A stretch of DNA of 38,858 nt from Duncaniella sp. (lineage in GTDB: Bacteria > Bacteroidota > Bacteroidia > Bacteroidales > Muribaculaceae). The stretch is taken from contig JAIDUB010000104.1 in the NCBI GenBank assembly GCA_029060405.1, forward strand, positions 1-38,858, in the 5' to 3' direction. The translations under genes and the position numbers were made by a program. Positions 29,910 to 38,489 of this stretch are shown in pieces. The notes beneath the pieces are model-generated. The model saw only the letters and a list, made by a program, of their open reading frames with translations, did not search any database and was not told the origin of the DNA. Each line of letters opens with the position of its first letter. Position 1 is the first letter of the stretch.

Positions 29910-30290
29910 TTATTTTATAAGTGTGTTAATCCATAATGCAGTAAAGCTGCCAGTGATGAGGACGATGGTGAAGATATTATTAAACGGTCTTTCAAATTTC
30001 TCGCCTTCTTTTGTGATGCGCGCCATGAGCTTTTGATCAAATGCCTTTTTTAGACGACCGAGAGCACTGTCAGAATATAACAGTGTAGCCAATTCGTCTT
30101 GCTGCCATGAATTGCGGGTCAGCTTGATAACCCGTGCATAGTAGTAGATGCTGTAAACCGTATTGCACCATAGGAGTACCATGCCGACATCAAATAAAAT
30201 GATAAGGTCGAAAGCAAATCCTAATGTCGCCATAAGCGTGAAAACTGAATACCAGTCCCACGCATTAAGAGTCTTAGTATAAAAATCCAT
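29910..30290 (-). CDS. small membrane protein, three hydrophobic segments
   Basis: 126 residues: MDFYTKTLNAWDWYSVFTLMATLGFAFDLI, DVGMVLLWCNTVYSIYYYARVIK, a polar charged loop (LTRNSWQQDELATLLYSDSALG... FDQKLMARITKEGEKFERP), then NNIFTIVLITGSFTALWINTLIK. Same plan as the next gene, which ends in a similar I-x-W-x-x-x-L-x-K. No known family. AT-rich relative to the flanking core genes. Confidence 0.5.
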   Translation of the reverse strand: MDFYTKTLNAWDWYSVFTLMATLGFAFDLIILFDVGMVLLWCNTVYSIYYYARVIKLTRNSWQQDELATLLYSDSALGRLKKAFDQKLMARITKEGEKFERPFNNIFTIVLITGSFTALWINTLIK

Positions 30291-30346
30291 AGTTACTATT
30301 TACGTAGCAGGTCTTTTGTTGAAATTTTTTTAGGAATGATTTTACA

Positions 30347-30371
30347 CCCACAAAATTAATTTATTTGTGGG
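30347..30371. other. 8-bp inverted repeat in the spacer between two minus-strand genes
   Basis: CCCACAAA (30347-30354) and TTTGTGGG (30364-30371) with a 9-base AT spacer, about 60 bases upstream of the membrane gene pair. It might be an operator or part of a terminator for the gene at 30517-31230. No clear T-run. Confidence 0.35.
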
Positions 30372-30516
30372 ATACGTGGCCTGTTTTTTAGTAAGAAAAA
30401 ACTATTTTATTGGATTCTTAATATATTGAAATATAGTATTTTATGCGGAGGGTTGGTGGAGATTTCTATTTTCTAAGGGGGTAATTCCGTACAATCACGG
30501 TTTTGCCGCGGTGATA

Positions 30517-31230
30517 TTAAAAATATCCCAGAAACTCAGCTTTTGACGATGCTTCGGATGATGTGATTTTTCTTTTGAGGGCAGATTTGCGCCCGTATAC
30601 GTTATCAATGGAAAGCCCTTGGAAAATGCTTATGGACTGAGACGAAAAACCGAGAATTATAAATGTGAACAGTTGTATCTCCCATTCCTTTAACTGTGGT
30701 AATTCATCTCTCATTCGAGAGATAATATTATCGCAGTATTTATCTATTCGGCATTCAAGTTCACGCATCATCTCGGGTGACTCACTGATCGAAGTAATGA
30801 TGCTCATTACCTCATTGTAGATTTTTGCTTTATCCTTGCCGCCACTGTGCTGAAAGTAGATACTACACAGGTTATCAATGGTATTGAATTGAGTAGATAG
30901 AAGTTCATGAATGTCAGCCATCAGTTTTTGATGTCGGGCGGACTGGAACGACAGTCTCGAATTTTGATCTTTAACGGTTTCTTCGAGACTGTCGATAATA
31001 CGTGCGCTATTTTCAAGTCCTCTGTAATAAGCCTTTCTGCTGTAATGCAATATTAATAAGAAGCATATGGTAATTACCAGAACGATAATTATACCGGCGA
31101 TGCTCAGAGTGTCGCATAGATGCATCGGATTCACGCTTCCGTCCGTATCGAGCCGGTTGCTGTACCCGCCTATGCAGCCGGCAAGTATGGATAGTATAAG
31201 CATTAAGCAAAAGACCCGAAATAATTTCAT
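30517..31230 (-). CDS. membrane-anchored HTH regulator-like protein, coupled to cstA
   Basis: 237 residues. Residues 1-19 are a lipoprotein-like signal (FCLMLILSILAGC, Cys19), residues about 42-62 a membrane helix (LSIAGIIIVLVITICFLLIL), then a charged coiled-coil-like stretch (75-110) and a C-terminal helix-turn-helix, DELPQLKEWEIQLFTFIILG then FSSQSISIFQGLSIDNVYGRKSALKRKI. This end is like the C-terminus of Bacteroidota membrane regulators that carry TPR sensor repeats, which are missing here, so it is a shortened form. The ATG shares four bases with the cstA stop (ATGA). It could sense membrane or transport state; that is inference. Confidence 0.65.
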   Translation of the reverse strand: MKLFRVFCLMLILSILAGCIGGYSNRLDTDGSVNPMHLCDTLSIAGIIIVLVITICFLLILHYSRKAYYRGLENSARIIDSLEETVKDQNSRLSFQSARHQKLMADIHELLSTQFNTIDNLCSIYFQHSGGKDKAKIYNEVMSIITSISESPEMMRELECRIDKYCDNIISRMRDELPQLKEWEIQLFTFIILGFSSQSISIFQGLSIDNVYGRKSALKRKITSSEASSKAEFLGYF

Positions 31231-32654
31231 CGTTTTCTATCTGCTGTTTTCGGGAATCGGATGAGGAAGAAGGCGGTGAAGGCGGCGGTGGCTATGCCGC
31301 CGAGGATGTAGGCTGCCACGCGTGATTCCATGCCGAGGAACTGCGGCGAGATGAAGATGAACGATGTCACTATATAGGTCATCACCACTGCGGGGATGAG
31401 GGCGATCCAGATGTTGCGGCCACGGCGCGCAAGCCATATGTAGATGGTCCACAGTACGATAGTGGCAATCGACTGATTGGACCACGCGAAGTAGCGCCAT
31501 ACGATGCCGAAGTTGACGAGCGTGATGAGGTAACCTATGATGAAGAGAGGTATACAGATGAGGAAGCGTTTCAGTATAGGGCGCTGGTCGAGGTGGAAAA
31601 TGTCGGCTATGATGAGGCGTGCCGAGCGGAAAGCGGTATCGCCCGAGGTGATGGGAGCGGCAACGACGCCGAGCAACGCGAGTATGGCGCCGACTTTGCC
31701 GAGGGTGGTGCGCGAGATTATGTCGACGGCCCATGCGGCATTGTTGTCGTTGGCGGCGAGAGCCTGCCCGAGTTCACCTGCTCCGCCGAAAAATGCCATT
31801 GCGATGGCTGCCCATATAAGCGCTATGATGCTCTCGGCTATCATAGAGCCGTAAAATACTGATTTGCACTGGCTCTCGCTCTGCACGCAGCGGGCCATGA
31901 GGGGCGACTGGGTGGCATGGAAGCCGGATATTGCGCCGCAGGCTATGGTGATGAACAGCGTGGGGATGATGGGGAGCGCGTGGGGATCGGGCTGGAAATT
32001 ATGGAAAGTGGTCATCTCGGGGATGGTGTAAGCGCCCGAGAAAAGCACACCTAACAGTCCGGCGGCCATGGCTATGAGCGCCACACCGAATACGGGGTAG
32101 AGGCGCCCGATGATTTTGTCGACCGGAAGCATGGTGGCGAGAATGTAGTAGGCGAGGATTATCCACACCCACATGGATGTGGTGGAGCCGTCGACCATCG
32201 AAGACAGCAGTTGGGCGGGGCTGAGGAGGAACACCGCACCCACAAGCACGAGGAGCACCACCGAGAAGTAGCGCATGATGTGACGCATGGGAGTACCCAT
32301 GTAGTCACCTACGATTTCGGGCAGCGAGCGCCCGTCGCCGCGGAGTATCATCATGCCCGACAGATAGTCGTGCATCGAACCGAAAAATATGCCGCCGAGC
32401 GTGATCCACAGGAAAGCGACCGGACCGAAGCATGCTCCCAGTATCGCGCCGAATATAGGTCCTGTGCCGGCGATGTTGAGCAACTGGATGAGAAACACGC
32501 GCCAGCGTGGCAGCGGCATGTAGTCAACATCGTCGCGCAACCGGTGGCAGGGAGTGGTATTTTTGTCGTCGGTGTCGGCCTGTCGCTGAAGATAGGTTCC
32601 GTAAGTGAAATATGCTATGATGAGTGCCGCGAGGCATATGATGAAAGTGATCAT
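31227..32654 (-). CDS. cstA: carbon starvation CstA-family transporter
   Basis: 475 residues, polytopic with about 13 hydrophobic segments. Characteristic parts: LLNIAGTGPIFGAILGA..., GGIFFGSMHDYLSGMM, and GAISGFHATQSPLMARCVQSESQC, all conserved in CstA/YjiY. CstA proteins import pyruvate or peptides in Escherichia coli; substrate here is not proven. Compared with E. coli CstA (about 700 residues) it is short, as in other Bacteroidota members (about 480). It is followed, with a 4-base overlap, by a membrane-anchored HTH protein. The 120-base spacer upstream is low-complexity A/T. Confidence 0.9.
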   Translation of the reverse strand: MITFIICLAALIIAYFTYGTYLQRQADTDDKNTTPCHRLRDDVDYMPLPRWRVFLIQLLNIAGTGPIFGAILGACFGPVAFLWITLGGIFFGSMHDYLSGMMILRGDGRSLPEIVGDYMGTPMRHIMRYFSVVLLVLVGAVFLLSPAQLLSSMVDGSTTSMWVWIILAYYILATMLPVDKIIGRLYPVFGVALIAMAAGLLGVLFSGAYTIPEMTTFHNFQPDPHALPIIPTLFITIACGAISGFHATQSPLMARCVQSESQCKSVFYGSMIAESIIALIWAAIAMAFFGGAGELGQALAANDNNAAWAVDIISRTTLGKVGAILALLGVVAAPITSGDTAFRSARLIIADIFHLDQRPILKRFLICIPLFIIGYLITLVNFGIVWRYFAWSNQSIATIVLWTIYIWLARRGRNIWIALIPAVVMTYIVTSFIFISPQFLGMESRVAAYILGGIATAAFTAFFLIRFPKTADRKR

Positions 32655-32773
32655 CTTTTTTGATTAATGATTAATAATTAAGAATTTAAAATTTAGAATT
32701 TAGAATTATTGTTAGCAATTTCTCCATTACCCGTTTTTAAATTCTCCATTCTGAATTTTCAATTTTCAATTTA
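32655..32773. repeat. low-complexity A/T spacer with short near-repeats
   Basis: Made of short variants such as AATTTAAAATTTAGAATTTAG and the complementary CAATTTTCAATTT. No gene. Such spacers are frequent in Bacteroidota; part may serve as the cstA promoter region, but I cannot point to a clean -7 box. Confidence 0.5.
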
Positions 32774-33724
32774 TTAGAAGTACCACGGGTGGAGGCGGAA
32801 GGTGGTGATGCCGGGTGAGGGTATGGCGCCGTCGATGCGCGATGCTCCGCGGAATACCCTGTGGCTGAAATCGGGATCGTCAGGCTTCATGCGGTTGACT
32901 TTCACGCGACCCGACGAATGGATGTAGGTGGAATCGGAGTCGTAGAGAGCCACGTGTGATATTCGCCCTCCGGGTACGTAGGAAAAGAACAGCAGATCGC
33001 CGCGGCGAAGCGAGTCGACCGGAGCAGCGGGAGAGATTTTTTTACCCGTATGGATCTGCTGCGAGGCGTCGCGGCGCAGCAATATGCCATTGCCTTGATA
33101 TGCCACTCTCACGAGACCCGAGCAGTCTACGGCCTTGGTCGACATTCCGCCCCAAAGATAGGGCGCTCCCATAAGCGAGTAGGCTGTGAGAATCACCGAG
33201 TCAGTCGACAGCGGTTGCGATGCCCATTGCTCTATGGGCATGAGGGACTTGGAGCGTACCCAGCCTGAGCGGCCGTCGGGGAGGCGTATCGCGGTCACGG
33301 AGTCAGCCGACAGCGCTCCTTCCACTATCGAGCCGGGTACAAGTTCGGTCATGACGGAGCGGGGAGAGCGGTCGACGGGCGATGTATAGGCTATGACCTC
33401 GCGGGGCGGACGTACCACGAGACGGTCGGCCTTGCGCCACTCCATCATTTCGTCGTGGGATGGTCGGGTGACCGATGAGTATATCATGAAGCCCGTATAT
33501 CCGTCGGGACCTTCGATTGCAAGCCATTCATTGTCGGGCTGGCCGGTGATGCGCAGCGGTGTGCCGAGGATTGCCTGTGAGGTCATCTGAGCCGAGTGTG
33601 AGGGTTTCTCGCGTATACATGCCACCGGAATCGTCACATGAGCCCAGAGCGTGTCGGCGCGGTTTGCTGCCGTTGCCGGCAAAATAGTGATGAGAGTGAG
33701 TAAGAGAAAAAGGATTTTTTTCAT
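32774..33724 (-). CDS. secreted NlpC/P60 peptidase with SH3-like domains
   Basis: 316 residues with signal peptide MKKILFLLLTLITILPATAA. Two SH3-like parts follow: HVTIPVACIREKPSHSAQM...GTPLRITG (about 28-85) and a second at about 105-160 (VDRSPRSVMTELVPGSIV...GWVRSKSL). The catalytic domain has PYLWGGMSTKAVDCSGLVR (Cys201), GRISHVALY (His257) and TYIHSSG (His269). Such enzymes cut gamma-D-Glu-diamino acid bonds in wall peptides. Layout equals dipeptidyl peptidase VI-type proteins of Bacteroidales. Its ATG overlaps the tatD stop (ATGA), so it is the last gene of the operon. Confidence 0.9.
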   Translation of the reverse strand: MKKILFLLLTLITILPATAANRADTLWAHVTIPVACIREKPSHSAQMTSQAILGTPLRITGQPDNEWLAIEGPDGYTGFMIYSSVTRPSHDEMMEWRKADRLVVRPPREVIAYTSPVDRSPRSVMTELVPGSIVEGALSADSVTAIRLPDGRSGWVRSKSLMPIEQWASQPLSTDSVILTAYSLMGAPYLWGGMSTKAVDCSGLVRVAYQGNGILLRRDASQQIHTGKKISPAAPVDSLRRGDLLFFSYVPGGRISHVALYDSDSTYIHSSGRVKVNRMKPDDPDFSHRVFRGASRIDGAIPSPGITTFRLHPWYF

Positions 33725-34503
33725 TTCAGTGAAAAAAGATTTATGGCGTTGGCTGTGGTTATGGTCTCGACCTGCTCCAGAGTCATTCCGAGGGCTGACG
33801 CTACAGCCGCGGCTGTGTTGACTATATAGGCGCTTTCGTTGCGCTTGCCGCGGTGAGGTACCGGGGCGAGGTAAGGCGAGTCGGTCTCAAGCAGTATGCG
33901 GTCTATGCCTATGTGAGGCAGCGTGGCCGGCAGAGTGGATTTCTTGAATGTGACTATGCCGTTTATGCCGAAATAGAAGTCGCCTACGGCGCGAATGGCG
34001 TCGACGTCGGCATCAGTTCCGGTGAAACTGTGGAATACACCGCGCGGCACTTCGGGCAGCGACGCGAGAACATCGAGGGTCTGAGGCAGAGCCTCGCGGC
34101 AATGGATTATTACCGGAAGTCCGAGTCTTGCGGCAAGCAAAGCCTGACGGCGGAAAACCTCAGCCTGCTCCTTCTCCCGCGACTTGTCCCAGTAAAGATC
34201 CATGCCTATTTCGCCTACTGCCACGTAGCGATGCCCGGCACTGTCGGTGAGCAGCGACTCGACGGGCTGCAGCTGCGCATCGGGATTATCGCCCACTTCG
34301 GTGGGGTGCAGTCCCATAGCGGGATATAGATTACCGGGAAACCTGTCGCACAACTTGTGGAGCGGCTCGATGGTGGTGAGATCCACATTCGGGAGAATTA
34401 TTTTCCCCACGCCGGCATCGATAGCACGCTGCACAGCGAGTGAACCGGAATCATCTTCGTCAAATTCAGGCAGATAGAGATGGGAATGAGTGTCGACGAT
34501 CAT
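33721..34503 (-). CDS. TatD-family metal-dependent hydrolase/DNase
   Basis: 260 residues from the ATG at 34503, giving MIVDTHSHLYLPEFDED with the metal-binding H-x-H (His6, His8). Other ligands: VGEIGMDLYWD, VIIHCREA, and LLETDSPYLAP, with LAPVPHRGKRNESAYI being a TatD signature. The enzyme is a TIM-barrel hydrolase with 3'-5' DNase activity in studied members. An upstream start (34584) lies inside the prenyl synthase gene and is rejected. Overlaps ATGA with genes on both sides. Confidence 0.92.
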   Translation of the reverse strand: MIVDTHSHLYLPEFDEDDSGSLAVQRAIDAGVGKIILPNVDLTTIEPLHKLCDRFPGNLYPAMGLHPTEVGDNPDAQLQPVESLLTDSAGHRYVAVGEIGMDLYWDKSREKEQAEVFRRQALLAARLGLPVIIHCREALPQTLDVLASLPEVPRGVFHSFTGTDADVDAIRAVGDFYFGINGIVTFKKSTLPATLPHIGIDRILLETDSPYLAPVPHRGKRNESAYIVNTAAAVASALGMTLEQVETITTANAINLFSLK

Positions 34504-35462
34504 TTCGTGCGTGATGCTGTTTCGAGAGCCAGCCGCATGAAAAACGCGCGGGCTTCGGGAGTGATGGGCAGGGTGTCGAGGCATGCGATAGCCGTGTCGG
34601 TATATGCTCGTATCAGTTCGCGGATACCGTCGACAAGCCCCAGGGAGTGGTATATTTCCTTGACAGCGGCGATCTTTTCATCGGGAGCGGGAGGATTGGA
34701 TATGAGCTCCGCAAGGCGTCCGGTGGAATCTTCGCGAAGAGCCGAGATGAGGAGCCAAGTCTTTTTATCGTTGAGTATATCGCCCCCAATGGCTTTGCCA
34801 AACGTGGCCTGATCGCCGAATGAGTCGAGGTAATCATCCTGAAGCTGGAATGCAAGTCCGAGGTTAACCCCGAAGTTGAAAAATTGCAGCTGTGTATCGA
34901 AATCGGCATCGGCCATGAGCGCGCCCATGGAGCAAGCGCAACCTAAAAGTACCGAAGTCTTCAGACGTATCATCTCGAGATATTCCTCCACGGTCACGTC
35001 CATGCGCGATTCGAAATCCATGTCGAGCTGCTGGCCTTCGTAGATATTCATGGCCGTGCCGTTGAAAAGCTGGAGCGCATCGTTAAGCTTGCTGTCGGCC
35101 TTTATGGCAAGCAGCATCGTGGCGGTGGTGAGCATGGCGTCGCCCGAGAGTATTCCGGTAGCTTCGTTCCACTTCTTGTGGACTGTGGGCCGTCCGTGGC
35201 GTACGTCGGCGTTATCCATTATATCATCGTGGAGCAGCGTGAAGTTGTGAAACATCTCTATGGCTATGGCCTGATGGATGGCGCGCATGGGGTCGGCGCC
35301 CATTGCCTGACATGAAGAGAGGGTCAGCACCGGACGCAGGCGCTTGCCGCCGCCGTCGATCATGTAGCGTATCGGTTCGTAAAGTCCGGCCGGACGGGAC
35401 GGAAGAGTCAGTCGCGCGATGGCATCTTCAGCCATCTGCCGGTATTCCTGAATTGAGAGCAT
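34500..35462 (-). CDS. polyprenyl (geranyl/farnesyl-type) diphosphate synthase
   Basis: 320 residues. First Asp-rich motif D79-D-I-M-D83 in LLHDDIMDNADVRHGRPTVH, second D209-D-Y-L-D213 in LAFQLQDDYLD; GGGKRLRPVL at 37-46. It condenses isopentenyl diphosphate with allylic diphosphates to make precursors for quinones and undecaprenol; chain length cannot be fixed, although bulky Phe71 and Phe74 upstream of the first motif could favour a short product. Stop overlaps the tatD start. It follows the small lipoprotein-like gene by nine bases. Confidence 0.9.
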   Translation of the reverse strand: MLSIQEYRQMAEDAIARLTLPSRPAGLYEPIRYMIDGGGKRLRPVLTLSSCQAMGADPMRAIHQAIAIEMFHNFTLLHDDIMDNADVRHGRPTVHKKWNEATGILSGDAMLTTATMLLAIKADSKLNDALQLFNGTAMNIYEGQQLDMDFESRMDVTVEEYLEMIRLKTSVLLGCACSMGALMADADFDTQLQFFNFGVNLGLAFQLQDDYLDSFGDQATFGKAIGGDILNDKKTWLLISALREDSTGRLAELISNPPAPDEKIAAVKEIYHSLGLVDGIRELIRAYTDTAIACLDTLPITPEARAFFMRLALETASRTK

Positions 35463-35471
35463 ATTATAGTA

Positions 35472-35966
35472 TTAACGGGAATGAAAAGCTTTGAGAAATG
35501 AGGCGGTACTTGCCGAGTCGGAGGCATAGCGGTCAATTATGAGGGAGGCTATGGTGTCGGCTTGCGGATCGTTGCGCAGCATCTGCCCGAGGGTTGAGGG
35601 TGATGATACGGCCACGAACACATTGACCTGTTTGTCCAGTGGAAGCGAATCCTTTGCCTTCTCGAGGGTGGATGCAAAGGCCTCGAGAGAACCCGAGTCG
35701 GCCGAAACGGAATACAGACGGTAGACTTCGCGGGTAAATTCCATGGCGAAATCACGATCAGCCACGGGGGTATCGGCAAGCCATTCCACAAGTCGCCGGG
35801 CAGCCGAGTGAGGATCGTTGTCGGCCACAAGCGCAGCGGCCTGAGGCCCTACGGATGCCGAGGTGTCGGGCGACAGAGCCTGAGGCTTGTCAGTGCCCTG
35901 TGCGATGCATGCGTGGATAATGCATGCGGCAAAGATTACGAGGAGAATTATTGCTGATCGCTTCAT
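35472..35966 (-). CDS. small secreted or lipid-anchored protein, 164 residues
   Basis: From the ATG at 35966 the product begins MKRSAIILLVIFAACIIHAC, an export signal with Cys at 15 and 20, so a lipoprotein is possible. An earlier start at 36023 would sit on the promoter. The mature part is helical and acidic (AARRLVEWLADTPVADRDFAMEF, ..., LGQMLRNDPQADTIASLIID). Family not recognised. First gene of the operon with prenyl synthase, tatD and NlpC/P60. Confidence 0.6.
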   Translation of the reverse strand: MKRSAIILLVIFAACIIHACIAQGTDKPQALSPDTSASVGPQAAALVADNDPHSAARRLVEWLADTPVADRDFAMEFTREVYRLYSVSADSGSLEAFASTLEKAKDSLPLDKQVNVFVAVSSPSTLGQMLRNDPQADTIASLIIDRYASDSASTASFLKAFHSR

Positions 35967-35993
35967 GGATGGAATTATGATAAGTAGTAACTG

Positions 35994-36024
35994 CAAAGAT
36001 ACAAAAATATCGCTCGGCGTCAAA
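35994..36024 (-). promoter_or_regulatory. promoter of the prenyl synthase-tatD-NlpC/P60 operon
   Basis: On the minus strand TTTG (36024-36021), 19 bases, then TATCTTTG (36001-35994). Both boxes and spacing match the Bacteroidota consensus. Start codon is 28 bases downstream. Confidence 0.8.
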
Positions 36025-36029
36025 GATTA

Positions 36030-36060
36030 TTGAAATTGAGAAAAGAATTAATTAAATTTG
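36030..36060 (+). promoter_or_regulatory. promoter of the PL1 pectate lyase gene
   Basis: TTG (36030-36032), 20 bases, then TAAATTTG (36053-36060); start codon at 36083. It is divergent from the operon promoter at 35994-36024, with the -33 boxes only about six bases apart. Confidence 0.65.
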
Positions 36061-36082
36061 CAGAAACAAAAATACTATTGCC

Positions 36083-38281
36083 ATGAAACTCCCTGTGACT
36101 TTTGCATTGATTGCTATTTTTGCCACGTCGCTATACTCCCGTGGAAATGATATGCCGCGCCCCGAAGGCTGGGCGGTGTGCTCGTCGGTCAACTCCGGTG
36201 ATGACTACGCACTGACCGGCGGAGGCGACGGCTCGCTGATCGTGTTGAGAAGCAGCGGCAAGGATATGCGTCAGGCTATATATGATGCGGTCATGTCCCA
36301 CGATGTAATTGTATTTGACGGCATTGACGGCGATTTTGAAATGTCGTCGAGCGTGAGCTTTACGTCGATTTCGGGTAAATCGTTTATAGGAGTGAACGGC
36401 GCCCATTTTTATACCCGGTTTACTGTCACTAAAGATATATGCGATTTACTCGATGAACTCAACGTGAAGTCACTCAGTCAGAATGCCGGAGATAATCTCG
36501 GTGGCACTCTGTCCAACGGCAGTTACGTCGCCGAGCAGTGTGAGCTAACTATCAGGCAGGCGCTCATAGATTATTTCGATGACCAGAAGGAACCGTATCG
36601 TTACTCGGGCGTGTTTGATTTCGTGGGATGTTCCGATATTATATTGAGCAATCTCGATTTCACGGGACCCGGGTCGATCGATGTGGGCGGCGCTGACCTC
36701 GTGACCCTCAACGGCTGCAATCACATATGGGTGGATCATTGCCGGTTTACCGACGGCATGGACGGCAATCTTGACATAGTGAATAATTCGGATTTCGTGA
36801 CGGTGAGCGACACGCATTTCCGATATACTTCGCGCTCCTACAATCATCCGCTGAGCAATCTGAACTCGGGCGCAGAACGTATCGACGGATCTCCGCAGAC
36901 CAACAATATCAGCTGGTTCCGCTGTTTCTGGGACGAAGGCTGTCTCGGTCGTATGCCTTACACGGTGCTCGGCGTCCACCATCTTCTCAACTGCTACTGG
37001 GATTGCACAGGAGGCACCTGCATCGACGCACATAATCTGTCGAAAGTGCTCATAGAATCTTCATATTTTACTTCCAAGGTGAGAACGGCCTTGGCTTTGC
37101 GGGATGACAATGTGAAATTCGAGTGGCGCAACAGTACTTGGGAAGGAAAGGTAATGACTGCCGGAAATGCTAAGATCAATGTACCGTATTCCTACACGGC
37201 GGCCGATGTCGCCACGGTGCCTTCTGATATGAGGGCGACGGTAGGGCCGGCCCTCGGCTACTCTTATTCCAAGCCGCTTTCGGCAACGCCTGCGGTGATG
37301 GATTTCGGGACAGTATATGCCGGCACTCAGCTCGAGGGTGTGTTCAATATATCGGCATTCGGAGGTGATGTGCCTGCCTCGGTCACCATTACAGCTCCCA
37401 CCGGAGTGTTGCTTTCCTCTTCGCGCGATGGTGAATACTCGTCAACTCTTGTGGTGGAAGCGACTGATAAAGTATTGATTCAGACTGATATATACATGAA
37501 AGCTTGTTTCAGCGGCACGGGAAGTGAAACCCTCCCGATAGAGGTGACAGCCGCGGGGCAGTCGTTCACCATCCCCGTGAAGGCCGATGTTGTGGGATTG
37601 CAGGGAGAACGCCTCGCCGCGACATTGGTGTGGCCGCTCGATAAAGGCACGTCGTCCGAGACAGAAGCCGTGACGGAACATCCCGAAGCATTTTCTGAAG
37701 CCTCTATGACTCTTGGCGATAATATCTGCTTTCATTCAGGTCACATGGTGGGCGATGCCGGAATGTTGACACTGTTCCATCCCACCGAGGCGATAGGCAA
37801 GGCGGTTGATGAGGACAGCTATTTAGAATTTGATGTAGTCACAGCTCCGGGATATGTATTCGTGCCTGAAAAGCTGACGTTTAAGGCTTCGCGAATAGGT
37901 ACCGACATGGGTTATATTGATATAGAATACAGCCGTGACGGAGGTGCACCCGTAAAGCCTGTGACGGGATTCCAGCCTGAGCGCGGAGCAAAATTTTCAG
38001 TTGTCGAATTGCCTCTCGGTAATGCCGGCGTGGGAAACTCATTGCGTGTCAAGCTCTATATTTACAATCTGTCGGCCAACAAGCAGCTCGCTTTCGGCGA
38101 CGTGAGGATAGAAGGCGGTTTATATGCAGCCGAATCGGCTCTCGATATTATCGCACCCGATGAAAACTCCGAGCCCACGGAATACTATGACCTCCTCGGC
38201 CGCCGGGTAGAGAATCCGAGAAGCGGAATGCTGTATATCGAGCGAAAGGGCGCCACCGGCGCAAGAGTGGTGAAATACTGA
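36083..38281 (+). CDS. PL1-family pectate lyase, secreted, with C-terminal tail domain
   Basis: 732 residues with signal peptide MKLPVTFALIAIFATSLYS. The beta-helix lyase part is about 45-400: DIILSNLDF, NHIWVDHCRFTDGMDGNLDI (216-232, with Ca-binding Asp218, Asp227 and Asp231), FVTVSDTHF and GRMPYTVLGVHHLLNCYWD, where Arg290 fits the R-x-P base region. It cleaves de-esterified galacturonan by beta-elimination. Residues about 410-680 are beta-sandwich-like (VMDFGTVYAGTQLEGVFNI, ...YIDIEYSRDGGAPV), and the C-terminus EYYDLLGRRVENPRSGMLY is a Bacteroidota tail motif, possibly a sorting or anchoring tail. Confidence 0.85.
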   Translation: MKLPVTFALIAIFATSLYSRGNDMPRPEGWAVCSSVNSGDDYALTGGGDGSLIVLRSSGKDMRQAIYDAVMSHDVIVFDGIDGDFEMSSSVSFTSISGKSFIGVNGAHFYTRFTVTKDICDLLDELNVKSLSQNAGDNLGGTLSNGSYVAEQCELTIRQALIDYFDDQKEPYRYSGVFDFVGCSDIILSNLDFTGPGSIDVGGADLVTLNGCNHIWVDHCRFTDGMDGNLDIVNNSDFVTVSDTHFRYTSRSYNHPLSNLNSGAERIDGSPQTNNISWFRCFWDEGCLGRMPYTVLGVHHLLNCYWDCTGGTCIDAHNLSKVLIESSYFTSKVRTALALRDDNVKFEWRNSTWEGKVMTAGNAKINVPYSYTAADVATVPSDMRATVGPALGYSYSKPLSATPAVMDFGTVYAGTQLEGVFNISAFGGDVPASVTITAPTGVLLSSSRDGEYSSTLVVEATDKVLIQTDIYMKACFSGTGSETLPIEVTAAGQSFTIPVKADVVGLQGERLAATLVWPLDKGTSSETEAVTEHPEAFSEASMTLGDNICFHSGHMVGDAGMLTLFHPTEAIGKAVDEDSYLEFDVVTAPGYVFVPEKLTFKASRIGTDMGYIDIEYSRDGGAPVKPVTGFQPERGAKFSVVELPLGNAGVGNSLRVKLYIYNLSANKQLAFGDVRIEGGLYAAESALDIIAPDENSEPTEYYDLLGRRVENPRSGMLYIERKGATGARVVKY

Positions 38282-38291
38282 ATCACCCGAA

Positions 38292-38325
38292 GACAAAGCA
38301 CGGAGGAATACTGACGTGCTTTGTC
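38292..38325 (+). terminator. hairpin terminator of the pectate lyase gene
   Basis: GACAAAGCACG (38292-38302) pairs with CGTGCTTTGTC (38315-38325) over 11 bp with a 12-base loop, starting 11 bases after the stop. No clear T-run follows. Confidence 0.55.
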
Positions 38326-38343
38326 TCCGGATATAAAAATAGT

Positions 38344-38372
38344 AAGAGGAAATATCAATGATATTTCCTCTT
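38344..38372 (-). terminator. hairpin terminator of the rpsT-tRNA-Glu transcript
   Basis: AAGAGGAAATATC and GATATTTCCTCTT form a 13-bp perfect stem with a 3-base loop. On the minus strand ACTATTTTTATA follows. Confidence 0.75.
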
Positions 38373-38377
38373 AAAAA

Positions 38378-38452
38378 TGGTAGCCCATAGGAGAATCGAA
38401 CTCCTCTTTCAAGAATGAAAATCTTGCGTCCTAGCCGATAGACGAATGGGCC
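38378..38452 (-). tRNA. tRNA-Glu (anticodon TTC), CCA encoded
   Basis: The minus strand reads GGCCCAT at the 5' end and ATGGGCT-A-CCA at the 3' end, with a 7-bp acceptor stem closed by G-U. The anticodon stem CAAGA/TCTTG holds loop TTTTCAT, anticodon TTC. The T-arm is GAGGAGTTCGATTCTCC. A complete cloverleaf of 72 bases plus the 3' CCA at 38380-38378. Confidence 0.92.
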
Positions 38453-38489
38453 CCTTGAAGCATTGCCGGAATATCCGGATTGCTATATC

